From Heliopora coerulea (taxonomy: Eukaryota; Cnidaria; Anthozoa; Scleralcyonacea; Helioporidae), in NCBI GenBank assembly GCA_030142905.1, contig JASJOG010000570.1, positions 5,001 through 69,000 on the forward strand: a stretch of DNA of 64,000 nt, read 5' to 3'. The notes under the pieces were generated by a model. The model ran no database searches. It had not been told where the DNA came from and saw nothing but the letters and a program-made list of their open reading frames with translations. Every line of letters starts with the position of its first letter. The first letter of the stretch is position 1. Shown piece after piece: positions 22,423 through 31,754 of the stretch. Position numbers and translations under genes: made by a program.

Positions 22423-23349
22423 TCATTGCATTCTTCTCGGGTGTGGTCTTGTTTGTTTAATGTGTATGATTTTCTTAATCCGTAAATTGACTGGGTCGTT
22501 ATTTCTACACACGATCTCTATTTTAATGTTTGTATTGTAATTCGAATCGGTGTTATTATTTTGACATTCTTTTAGATGTCGATATACTATGGACGTTGAC
22601 TGCGTAGTGTGTTTTCTTATTCTGTCATGTAGTCTGCATATGGTGCTACCAATGCAAAAGTTGGAGCATCCGCTGCAGGTAATCTTATATACGACATCTT
22701 TTGTGTAGCAGAGATTTCATTCTTGGGTGGGGCATTTTGGTTCATTACAGGATGCCAGATTAGTCGAACAGGGAAGCCTGGTTTCCGGAACATACTTCTT
22801 AGCTTGTTATCAAGGCCATCAGATATGCATGGAATACGAAGATAATGTCAGTCGATGTTTTCGTGGTTCTGGGAGTTGTGATTATCACGGAATTTCTTGC
22901 GTTGGGTTTCTTTGATTAGATGTTCCGGGTATTCATTAAAGCGTAGTTTGTCATCGAAAACATTACTGTGTTTGGTCTTAACTGTCGGTAATGAACAACA
23001 TTGGTCAGTTCTTTTCCTTTCGTTGCGGATGATACTGGTTTTGGTGTTTCTTGGAATTGCAGATTTGTAGTGCACAAAAAGAAGTTTTTCGCCTTTCTTT
23101 TTGTAGAATACAAACTGTATTTTGCCGTCGTCACTAATGGTGACTGTGAAGTCAAGCAAGGATAGTGACTTGCCTGTGGGCGTCGTAACGGATTTCTCTA
23201 TTTCAAATTTAAGACCTGGGTGTGCTCTGTTCATTGTTGTATGGAAATTATCTGCCTGTTCTTCATCCGTGGTTTGAACGTAGAAGTCGTCGACATAACG
23301 TTTGTGTATTTCTACACTGTTAATTTCATGGAGTTGTTTTGATTCCATG
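22423..23349 (-). pseudogene. PLE fragment: RT catalytic box to GIY-YIG nuclease
   Basis: On the minus strand the frame opens with 'RYVDDFYVQTTDEE' (RT motif C, YVDD) and continues through 'LSLLDFTVTI' and 'KSAIPRNTK' to about 22848. After frame shifts come the linker ('GLDNKLRSMFRKPGFPV') and a GIY-YIG domain at about 22423-22705 ('VVYKITCSGC', 'CIGSTICRLHDRIRKH'). The RT upstream of the YVDD box is missing here; a matching N-terminal half in the same orientation lies at 31755-32580. Frameshifts make it inactive. Confidence 0.8.
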
Positions 23350-23530
23350 ATTGGAGTTAGTGACTCTATTCGTAGGAGTTAAAATTTCAGAGTTGTTTTG
23401 GCTCTTATATTGGAGTTAAATCTAGTTCAGATGGTGTGATATTTGCAATTCAACTCCATGTAGAATTATTACAACTCCACCAAAGGAGTTGAAATGACTT
23501 CTAAAGGGGTTAAAATTACTCTAAAATCGC
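23350..23530. repeat. GGAGT-type array, left end of composite block
   Basis: At least seven occurrences of GGAGTT or its complement within 180 bp, in both orientations (for example TTGGAGTTAG, TAGGAGTTAAAA, CAACTCCACCAAAGGAGTTG). Similar units occur at 31455-31745. Confidence 0.6.
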
Positions 23531-24190
23531 TATATAATTTGTAGAATTATACTTAGTCACATTTCTTCATGGCAGGACTTACTGCAATTCCCAAAAGAGT
23601 GGAGATATACAATCTTATATCACATTTGAGTTGGTTTTCTTTGTTCTTCCTTGGAATATAATCCTCATCTATCCCTTGCATACAGGGCAATTACAAAGTT
23701 CACGGGATGTATCAGCATATTGGCCCTAGTTTAAGTGGACAATATATTTTCGCCCTCTCAAACAGTGCTTTCACTTGCAAGGAAATTTCCTTCCACAAGT
23801 GAAAAATAAGGAAATTTTATTTGGAATGGAATCGGGAGGAAATTTTGTAATATGGGATGAAATTAGAAGGAAATTTTAGGATTCTAATTTTCTTCCTAGT
23901 TGTATTCATTGACAACAAGGGTCAGTTGTCTAATTGTTTGAATGTAAACCAACTAGTTGGTCAAATTCAGTGGAGCACCCAAAGGGGGAGGGTTCAGGGG
24001 TTTAAGCCCCTCTCTTAGCAGCTACATGAAGATGTCTATTTCCGTCCACGAAAAAAAATTTAAAGATGTAACTTGAAATTAAAAGGAAACAGAGTAGATG
24101 GTCCGATACCTCTGATAGACAACCGTAAAATGTTAAAATTTCTTAGTCACCTTTCTAATGTGTTGTGTATAAAGACCACCAAGTCTTAAT

Positions 24191-24721
24191 CAGACTGTCC
24201 AACCATCCCGATTTCGCCGGGATTATCCCGATTTTGACTGAAAATCCCGAATCCCGACCGATATGTTATCGGGATTTTACAATCCTGATTTTGAGGTCTT
24301 CTTCAAGGAACAACAAGCCTAGAAAGATATTTTCGTCAAATTCTAATAGTGCCGATATCCTTCGGAGATCCGGTTAAAAATGGCTTCAGTGGTCAACAGG
24401 AGAAGGAAATGAACAGGACAGAAATCAGTCTGGTAGCCTTTTGGTGTGTCAGTAATATGCGATTTCTCGAACTTCGTCTCGATCAGTGTTTCAGTCAGAG
24501 GAATTACGATACTTTCTCTATCATTACAGTAACATTTTTAATTAAAAACAAGTGCAAAATGGCAATCAGTTTACCGAGCAATTTTTCACAGAGAATATCG
24601 TCTGGAATCGCTAGAAATGGTGTTTCAAGACATCAAAATTTCAAAATTTTCTGGGGGACCATGCCCCAAAACCCCCCTTGTCAAATACCGATTTCGCGAG
24701 GTTCTTAGGTTGGACAGTCTG
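24191..24721. mobile_element. Non-autonomous TIR element with duplicated CTTAAT
   Basis: The 14-bp terminal inverted repeat CAGACTGTCCAACC is perfect at both ends. CTTAAT flanks both sides (24185-24190 and 24722-24727). Interpretation is open. It may be a 6-bp target duplication. Alternatively the target is TTAA, piggyBac-like, with one more base inside each end. The interior has ATCCCGATTT repeats and no transposase. Confidence 0.75.
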
Positions 24722-24912
24722 CTTAATGCCGGAAATTGGCCTTGCAAAGGCTCTAAAGTTTAAAATTTTCCAAGGGGAGCATGCTAACAAAGCCTCCACG
24801 TGGAAGCTGATTTAGCATTTCTAGCCCTTCCCTTACAAAAATCTTGGGTGCGTCGTTGGTCAAATTTAATTTGGAAAAACAGAGACTAAAACTGTGGTCA
24901 ATATTTCAATAG

Positions 24913-27607
24913 AACATAATCCGAAAATTAACACCTTGAAACTTGAGATACATGTTAAAACAAGACGAAGACAGGTGCGGTAATATTTCGACTTTATTGC
25001 AAAGCCATTATCAAACCAACTAAGTTTACAAAACATGCTGAGATCTATATATACACATAGAAGATGATGTCATCACTTATTTACATGCTGAGAAGATACT
25101 TAAGAGCTTAAGAGGGTGATAATAGGGATTAACAAGTAATAGAGATCACAGGAAGTGATTAAGTAACAATGGTGCGATGACACTAGGGAAATAGTGAGAG
25201 CTCTTTGCTAGCTTTTATACCATTATTTATTTCAGGTTTATTATATTTGATTAAAAGAGCCTCCAAAATAAGTAGTTTGTTCGGATTGTTAGATTTACAG
25301 GAGTGAAGAATCTTAAAATTATTGAAGATAAGATTGGTAGGACTATTAAAAACAGGAGAAGAACTGTTAAGATTATCATAAAGAGTGTTAAGGTCAGCAA
25401 TGTGTTGAGCAAGTGGACAGTCAAGAAGGTGTTGTGCTACAGCGCTAGTTGAAATATTAATAGAGTGTTCGGTAAGACGAGTTTCAAGTCGTCGTTCTGT
25501 TTTTCCTATGTATCTATGGCCGCAACCTGGGCATGTTATTTGATAAATTATATTATTGGGTGAGAGGTCCGGTATTTTGTCTTTGTTAGAGATGAAAAAG
25601 GAAGTTTTTTTGGTCTGATAAATAACTGTGAAATTGACGTGTAGAGAGTGGAGTCTGGTAGAAGTAGGATCGGAGGATACTTTGGTAAACTTAAGTGGGT
25701 TGTCTTAGATAGAACTAACAGACTCCACTCTACAAACTTATCTTTCTACTCTTTTTAAACGAGGCGAAATAACCGAATCCAAATATAAATTTCTAAGACC
25801 TAAAGCTGCTCATTTTGGCAGAGCTCACGGACTCCCTAAAACTCACAAACCTTTTGTTTCAGTTCCAAAATTTAGACCGATAATCGACACAACTAATACT
25901 CCTCACTATAATTTAGGCAAATTTCTCTCGAATTTACTCAATCCTTTAACCTTAAATGATTATACACTCCGTTACTCTTTTGAAGCTGTTGATGCCATTA
26001 AAGCCATTCCTGAACACTTATTTTCTGAAGGGTATAGATACGTCTCGTTTGACGTCGAATCTTTGTTGACTAATGTTCCGTTGAAAAAAACTGTTAATAT
26101 CATTTCGAAACGCGTTTATAGCGATAACCAAATTCAAACTTCCCTTTCCAAACGCACATTGAAAAAACTTGTCCTCGATTCCTCTACCAAAACGACATTT
26201 TCTTTTAATAATCAACTATACGAACAAGCTGATGGTGTCTCAATGGGATCATCGTTAGGCCCGGTTCTGGCAAATATCATCCTGATAGAATTTGAAAACA
26301 AAGTTGTTTCCGATCTTGTTCAGTCAGACATTATAAAATTTTACCGACGATATGTTGATGACACTTTATTGCTCATCAAACCATGTGATATCACATCTGT
26401 CTTGTCTAAGTTTAATAGTTTCGACAAAAACCTGAAACTCACTGTAGATAATTTTTCTGATGGAACAGTTCACTTCCTTGATTTAAAGATAACTGATTAC
26501 GGTATTGATGTGTACCGCAAAAGCACTCACACAGGGCAATATACACATTTCTCGAGTTTTGAGCTCCTTTCTCGCAAAATCACCTGGATCAATTCATTGT
26601 TTTTCCGTGCTTCCAAAATCTGTAGCAATTCGCTTTTATTCACACAACAAATTGAATCGCTCAAGTCTTTCATGTCCTGGAACGGTTTTCCTTCTAGAAT
26701 TAGAAATTTTCTGATATGCAAACATAAAGCCAGGCAATCTGACACCTCGCATACATCCAAACAAACTACTGATGATTCTTTACCAAAAATCTGGTTGAAT
26801 TTACCTTATTTAGGCAAAAAAGGTGAATTTTTAGTCAAAACTTTAATTAGAAAGCTTAAACGTCACTTGAAAATTCACGTCAATTTCACAGTTATTTATC
26901 AGACCAAAAAAACTTCCTTTTTCATCTCTAACAAAGACAAAATACCGGACCTCTCACCCAATAATATAATTTATCAAATAACATGCCCAGGTTGCGGCCA
27001 TAGATACATAGGAAAAACAGAACGACGACTTGAAACTCGTCTTACCGAACACTCTATTAATATTTCAACTAGCGCTGTAGCACAACACCTTCTTGACTGT
27101 CCACTTGCTCAACACATTGCTGACCTTAACACTCTTTATGATAATCTTAACAGTTCTTCTCCTCCTGTTTTTAATAGTCCTACCAATCTTATCTTCAATA
27201 ATTTTAAGATTCTTCACTCCTGTAAATCTAACAATCCGAACAAACTACTTATTTTGGAGGCTCTTTTAATCAAATATAATAAACCTGAAATAAATAATGG
27301 TATAAAAGCTAGCAAAGAGCTCTCACTATTTCCCTAGTGTCATCGCACCATTGTTACTTAATCACTTCCTGTGATCTCTATTACTTGTTAATCCCTATTA
27401 TCACCCTCTTAAGCTCTTAAGTATCTTCTCAGCATGTAAATAAGTGATGACATCATCTTCTATGTGTATATATAGATCTCAGCATGTTTTGTAAACTTAG
27501 TTGGTTTGATAATGGCTTTGCAATAAAGTCGAAATATTACCGCACCTGTCTTCGTCTTGTTTTAACATGTATCTCAAGTTTCAAGGTGTTAATTTTCGGA
27601 TTATGTT
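24913..27607. mobile_element. Head-to-head PLE dimer with internally deleted left copy
   Basis: The right copy (plus) carries a long RT/GIY-YIG frame and 3' tail ending at 27607. Its 3' 732 bp (26876-27607) is repeated in inverted orientation at 24913-25641 with very few differences. Just inside, 25641-25661 is the inverted counterpart of 25715-25733 at the start of the right copy. The left copy is therefore a reverse complement lacking about 1.14 kb (25734-26875). The 3' ends point outward, as in the palindrome at 1306-3526. Confidence 0.88.
25709..27337 (+). CDS. PLE reverse transcriptase-GIY-YIG polyprotein, 5'-truncated
   Basis: The frame is open from just after a TAG (25706-25708) to the stop at 27337, 542 codons, with no ATG at its left end. 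RT motifs appear in order: 'HGLPKTHKP' and 'PKFRPIIDT' near the start, 'SFDVESLLTNVP' (motif A), 'ADGVSMGSSLGPVLANI' (motif B), 'RRYVDDTLLLI' (motif C), then 'HFLDLKIT' and 'VYRKSTHTGQYTHF'. The C-terminal GIY-YIG nuclease has 'IIYQITCPGCGHRYIGKTE' with the following Arg-rich helix and 'LTEH'. RT copies the element from target-primed RNA, and the nuclease nicks the target. The core frame is unbroken, so the copy is young, but it lacks the N-terminus and a start codon. Confidence 0.88.
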   Translation: MELTDSTLQTYLSTLFKRGEITESKYKFLRPKAAHFGRAHGLPKTHKPFVSVPKFRPIIDTTNTPHYNLGKFLSNLLNPLTLNDYTLRYSFEAVDAIKAIPEHLFSEGYRYVSFDVESLLTNVPLKKTVNIISKRVYSDNQIQTSLSKRTLKKLVLDSSTKTTFSFNNQLYEQADGVSMGSSLGPVLANIILIEFENKVVSDLVQSDIIKFYRRYVDDTLLLIKPCDITSVLSKFNSFDKNLKLTVDNFSDGTVHFLDLKITDYGIDVYRKSTHTGQYTHFSSFELLSRKITWINSLFFRASKICSNSLLFTQQIESLKSFMSWNGFPSRIRNFLICKHKARQSDTSHTSKQTTDDSLPKIWLNLPYLGKKGEFLVKTLIRKLKRHLKIHVNFTVIYQTKKTSFFISNKDKIPDLSPNNIIYQITCPGCGHRYIGKTERRLETRLTEHSINISTSAVAQHLLDCPLAQHIADLNTLYDNLNSSSPPVFNSPTNLIFNNFKILHSCKSNNPNKLLILEALLIKYNKPEINNGIKASKELSLFP

Positions 27608-27776
27608 TTATACTTTACTTTTTAAAATTGTCGGCTGGTTATGGTTTTTTATTTCAATAGATTTTTATTGAATATGACAACAGGGAAATATAGTAGCTAA
27701 ACTTAGAGTATTTACAATTCAACAAAATTAAAACTCGAGCATCTGCTTCAAGATCATACGCTCCAAAAAATAACGT

Positions 27777-27900
27777 GTAATTCTACACACCTTTGTGTGT
27801 ATATTTTCACACGATAGGTGTTAAATTACATGCCTTAAAAAAATTGCACATCATGTGTATCACATTTACACACCTTACAAAGGTAGAAACGTTTATACAA
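27777..27900. repeat. TGTGTAA/ACACACC-type array, left
   Basis: Several units of the form ACACACCTTTGTGTGT or TGTGTATATTTTCACACG, in both orientations. The same kind of unit fills 31020-31350, 3.2 kb to the right. Confidence 0.55.
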
Positions 27901-28037
27901 ATAAAGGGTTTAAAAGTCGAGAGTGGTTGGATGTCGTCCGCCATGGAAATTTTTTGTGTGTCTCAGGTTTCTCGCGTGCTTCACGCGACAGCTGTCAGGA
28001 TCTAATTCAATGATGCACTGGAGTCATGATCGCTTAA

Positions 28038-28433
28038 CCACGCCCTACAGAATTCTGGGATGAACTGCGGGCTGTGAAAGATGGCAACAACTTAACAAAG
28101 TTTGAGCTTCTTGGCACCTTTATGTGCAACCTTTTGGTCTTGCCGCATTCATCTGCTTGTGTCGAGAGGGTATTCTCGCAAGTCAACATGATCAAGACCC
28201 CGGCAACAAATAGGCTCCACGCTGCAACTTTGGCCAACAGACTGTTAGCTAAGCAAGCTATTGCTCGTGAGGGAACAGTGTGCCACACATGGGAGCCATC
28301 GAAGAAACTTATTGAAGATGTACGATGTGGATATTGTCGACGGCGATATCTTGAGAAGCTCAGGGCACAGGAGGAAGATGTCATTCATGTATATGACGTT
28401 AATGTTATGCCAGATGAATACGATGACATTTGA
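28038..28433 (+). pseudogene. hAT transposase C-terminal (dimerisation) segment
   Basis: Frame open from 28038 to the stop at 28431-28433. It has the hAT C-terminal signature: 'FWDELRAV' upstream, then 'NLLVLPHSSACVERVFSQVN', with the conserved Ser-Ala-x-x-Glu-Arg-x-Phe-Ser pattern, and 'KTPATNRL'. It is followed by an acidic tail. CTACAG at 28045-28050 could be a splice acceptor. No zinc finger or DDE core is seen upstream, so this is a terminal exon or truncated copy. A hAT-type end lies at about 28711. Confidence 0.75.
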
Positions 28434-28711
28434 TTTAATACATTAGAAATTCTTGCTAAATGTTTGCTTTAGAGTTCCTTTTCATGTTTTGTGCTTTTTA
28501 CTATTATATATTTTCATAAGTTCTATTCATTTTTATGAAAGTTTCAATTTTCAAATACTGAAATCAGCAAAGTAAATGCATTAAAATAATTGTTCGCCCC
28601 AGTCCCCAACTGTTTCACACCCACGGTTTCCGATCTGGGGTTTTCTTTCAATTCTGGGGTTTTTCTCCGGAGTGACCTGGGGATTTTTTCAATTACCCGG
28701 TGGCAACGCTG
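28434..28711 (+). mobile_element. 3' end of hAT element
   Basis: After the transposase stop come about 280 bp with repeated CTGGGGTTTT-type blocks, ending in GGTGGCAACGCTG (28699-28711), which reads CAGCGTTGCCACC in reverse, a typical hAT terminus. The matching left end was not found in the window. Confidence 0.5.
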
Positions 28712-29019
28712 ACCACGCGGTATTTTCGAAGTTTAAACTAGCTAAACGAACCAAAGCTTGGAAATACAAGAAATAGAAATATTTCAAGTACTGAGAAGTT
28801 ACAGTTATCCATAGATTTGAAAAGAAAATCGCTTTTTCTAAATGATCAGCGTAGACGTGAAAGAAAGTTAATGCCATTCTCAAAGGTAAACAGATCGATT
28901 ACTCGATGGTTATTAGACTGATTCGTCAAATTGGTTTGATTAGGCATTCAAATGCATATTTAACCTTTCGTAGACCTATTAATCTTTTATTCAGTTTACT
29001 AGGTTGTTGAAGAGGTTAG

Positions 29020-29128
29020 GAGAAATCCACAGATACGTACGTGGAACGGTTACTAGAGGATGTTAAATACCTCTTGAATTTTGGAGTAGACTCTCAAGAA
29101 ATTAGTCCACCAAGAAGTCCAAAATTTG
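29020..29128 (+). CDS. Possible internal exon of unknown gene
   Basis: An acceptor-like GAGGTTAG precedes a 109-nt open stretch that ends at a perfect GTAAGT. In one frame it reads 'YVERLLEDVKYLLNFG' and 'SPPRSPKFG'. This vaguely resembles the N-terminal part of integrase-core proteins common in corals and fish, recalled from memory and weak. With the ORF at 30542 it may form a gene carried by the TGTGTAA-bounded region. Confidence 0.3.
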
Positions 29129-29257
29129 GTAAGTAACTGTATACTGATCTTCTTATGCTAATAAAAGTAAAAGTTTTGAGCATGGCCAGGAATAATAGTT
29201 ACGTATATTGGGCATTACCGCTTTCTGTGTTTATGTATAAGTATTTATATTTGATGA

Positions 29258-29382
29258 ATAGAAAATTGCTTGAGTGTCTTTATTGTGATCGAAACATGAG
29301 TGAGTAGGCATTTTTCTGGTTGAAATGATGTCATTCATTTTTCTGTTACAGCACAGAGACACTCAAGCTATTTTCTATTTGT

Positions 29383-29385
<3 letters not shown>
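29258..29385. repeat. Small foldback (ATAGAAAATTGCTTGAGTGT)
   Basis: ATAGAAAAT.GCTTGAGTGTCT at about 29258-29281 is repeated in inverse at about 29359-29385, with 78 bp between. The right arm abuts the microsatellite. Confidence 0.55.

Positions 29386-29451
<66 letters not shown>
29384..29451. repeat. (CA)n(TA)n microsatellite
   Basis: About 15 CA units followed by about 19 TA units, uninterrupted. Confidence 0.97.
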
Positions 29452-29454
<3 letters not shown>

Positions 29455-29608
29455 CGCTCTACAGGATGAGTCATGCTGCTAGCACATTTGTGCACACTCA
29501 CTAGTCTCTAGTTAGAGCACTCTGGCATGGCTTAGATGTACCACATGTGTGGGACATTTGAGTTGCCTATATAATGTAGGCTACTCCATCCTGCTCATCA
29601 GCACTACA

Positions 29609-29640
29609 CTGATGAGGCCCAATAGGCTGAAACGGTTCCA
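29609..29640 (+). ncRNA. Hammerhead-like motif beside TA repeats
   Basis: CTGATGA (29609-29615), then a 4-bp stem (GGCC..GGCT with one G-T pair), GAAA (29629-29632) and CGGTTCC. CTCATCAG just upstream is complementary to CTGATGAG, an alternative hairpin. Similar strings occur in PLE or retrozyme-like repeats. Stem III does not form well, so activity is doubtful. Confidence 0.3.
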
Positions 29641-29648
29641 TCTGTAGT

Positions 29649-29681
<33 letters not shown>

Positions 29682-29684
29682 CTA

Positions 29685-30240
29685 CAGGGTGTCCGAAAAA
29701 AAATGTATACACACTTTGATTGATTATAAATACAATGTTTATTAAGATATATGTAAGTTTTATAATCCAAGTTAGAGAAGGCAAGTGTAGAATCTTTTGA
29801 GTTATCACAGGTGTTCAAACTGATGACTGTTCTGGTCCAGGCACTGCTGATAACGTGGACAAATGGAATTGCAAACATCACAAATGATTTCATTTGGTAT
29901 TTGGGTGCATTCTCTTTGAATTGCTGCTCTCAACTCATTGATTGTTGCCGGTTTTGTGCCATAAACCTTATCTTTGATGTATCCCCATAAAAAAAGTCCA
30001 GAGGTGTGAGGTCTGGTGAACATGGGGTGAATTCTATGCTACCTCTTCGCCCAAGCCATCTGTACAGCAGATTTTCATCAAGATAGGTGATCGCATCACA
30101 ATGGAAGTGGGGAGGTGCTCCATCTTGCTGGAAATAAAACTCCTCATCTCCAAATTGCTCTCAAATGCATTGCATTCAAAAGAAAGTTTGAGTGAGTTAT
30201 AATCATTCAAAGTGTGTATACATTTTTTGGGGGCACCCTG
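29685..30240 (-). mobile_element. Internally deleted Tc1/mariner element
   Basis: Terminal inverted repeats of about 40 bp begin CAGGGTG and include TGTATACACACTTTGA. TA target duplications flank the element (29683-29684 and 30241-30242). The minus strand holds the transposase C-terminal part: 'FYFQQDGAPPHFHCDAI' with a catalytic Asp, and 'SPDLTPLDFF'. A frameshift then leads into 'LWGYIKDKVYGTKPATINEL' and the tail. At 556 bp it is well under half the usual length, and the N-terminal domain and first catalytic Asp are gone. It needs an outside transposase to move. Confidence 0.9.
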
Positions 30241-30541
30241 TATACATAACTCTATAATACAGAGGACAATGTGAGCTTATATTTGCAACTGAAAATGCTG
30301 GTAGAATTCAAAGTGACATTCATAAGGCACTTTGCTTCCTTTATGAAGTATAGATTCTTAATTAAGATTTAAGAATTAAAAGTAAGTTGATACAATATCA
30401 TAGTATCCACTGTTAGTGCATATCCTTTGGTCATATGTTCACTGCTTTTTCTACATGCCTTCAAGTACTTACTGTTAAACTACAATGTCCTTAAATTATT
30501 TTTTTTTCTTTATACTTGAAGGCTAAAAATCCAAACATCTG

Positions 30542-30844
30542 GTGTCAGAAAAAGGTCACAGTGTACCATTACTTTTGGTGGATAAAGAAAATTGTGAAGT
30601 GGTTGCTGGACAAAGGATTTTGATTACAATTGCCCACTTTCTTCCTACAAGATGTTGTTTATTGGAGTATGTTTCTTGCTCTATGGATTATGATGACCTT
30701 GGACATTTTGAAATTGGTATGAGCATCCTACAGTATGTTTTTAATCATAGTAATGTTCCACAAGATGTTCCTGCTACATTCAGTGGATATATATCTATGA
30801 ACATTATAAAAAGTGTAAAGAAGATGCAGTGTAAGATATGTTGA
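30542..30844 (+). CDS. Unidentified ORF of 100 codons
   Basis: The frame could extend a few codons upstream to an acceptor-like site near 30525. The product is Cys- and Leu-rich, ending '..MQCKIC'. I recognise no domain. It lies between the mariner and the right TGTGTAA array and may belong to the same gene as the 29020-29128 exon. Confidence 0.25.
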   Translation: MSEKGHSVPLLLVDKENCEVVAGQRILITIAHFLPTRCCLLEYVSCSMDYDDLGHFEIGMSILQYVFNHSNVPQDVPATFSGYISMNIIKSVKKMQCKIC

Positions 30845-31019
30845 CCTTATGTAATAACTTGTATATTGACACATTAAGAACTGAGACTGACAATTTGAGA
30901 ACTGAAGTCTAATTTTGATTGTTGAGCTTGTGATAATTAACCTAACAAATGTTTGAGGACACATAAAATATTGTCTTATTTTATCTATTTGTAGCACAGG
31001 TGTTTATCTTAGTGATCTA

Positions 31020-31350
31020 ACACACACAAAGGTGTGTACTTTTGTTAGAAAAGATGTGTATTATAAGGTGTGCTATCTCAATGAACTATATTTTACTCAT
31101 CTTAAGATGTGTTGTTGTAACACACAATGTGTATTGAAAAAATACACCTTTAAAATTACACACACCAAAGTGGGTACTTTTGGGGACAAGCAAAAAACAC
31201 ACAAAAGATGTGTAATTTCTTAGAAAACACACCTAAGTTGTATAATTTTAACACATGTCACTGTGTGTAGTAGTAACATACCTTAGCTGGTGTGTGTAAT
31301 TATGACACAGGTCAAAGTGTGTAGTAGGTACATGCACCAAAGTATGTACT
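31020..31350. repeat. TGTGTAA/ACACACC-type array, right
   Basis: About ten imperfect units of 25-35 bp such as ACACACAAAGGTGTGTACTT and ACACATCTT..GTGTGT, alternating in orientation. It matches the array at 27777-27900. The two bound a 3.6-kb region holding the hAT end, the mariner and two possible exons. Confidence 0.6.
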
Positions 31351-31454
31351 TTTGGTAGCCAGTTGTATTTGCAGGCCACAGTAACAGTGCATGGTTTTAT
31401 TGCAGGAAAAGATTTTCTTTCCCAGACTTACAGTTTTTGATATTCTGATGTTAT

Positions 31455-31745
31455 TCATTTTTTAAAGTTAAACTTACTCCACAAAAAGAGTCAATATTTT
31501 ATAGCACAAACCAGTTCCAAAACAGGAGTAATCTTGCGGCGTTTTGTATTCCAGTTCTGGAGTCAAATTAAAGGTCGTTTAAACTCCAAATCTAGAGTTA
31601 GTTCTACTCCTATAGGATTAATTTTTTCTCTAACCTTGGAGTTCCGCTTACTCCAAAAAAAGAGTTGAAATTTTGGAGTAAAAAATTACTCCAAAAAAGG
31701 AGTCATTCAGTACCTTTTTTTTTAACTCCATTTTTGGAGTCGAAT
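31455..31745. repeat. GGAGT-type array, right end of composite block
   Basis: Ten or more ACTCC or GGAGT units, several forming short palindromes (ACTCCAAAAAAGGAGT, ACTCCATTTTTGGAGT). It is the counterpart of 23350-23530. Confidence 0.65.
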
Positions 31746-31754
31746 TAAACACCT

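Larger units (their letters stand above)
23350..31745. mobile_element. Composite block bounded by GGAGT-type arrays
   Basis: Both ends (23350-23530 and about 31455-31745) are arrays of short units built on GGAGTT or AACTCC, which give the block inverted-repeat-like termini of about 200-290 bp. Outside the arrays on both sides are halves of a PLE reading frame in the same (minus) orientation. Inside lie a TIR element, a PLE dimer and a second array-bounded region. The simplest reading is one or more DNA-element insertions into a PLE. About 70 RT residues are missing at the joint, so a plain insertion does not explain everything. Confidence 0.4.

Noticed and set aside
26018..26760. Minus-strand ORFs over the PLE
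   Set aside because: Antisense shadows of the RT frame at 25709-27337.
28034..28384. Minus-strand 116-codon ORF opposite the hAT fragment
   Set aside because: The plus strand carries the recognisable hAT dimerisation motif; the minus ORF is its shadow.
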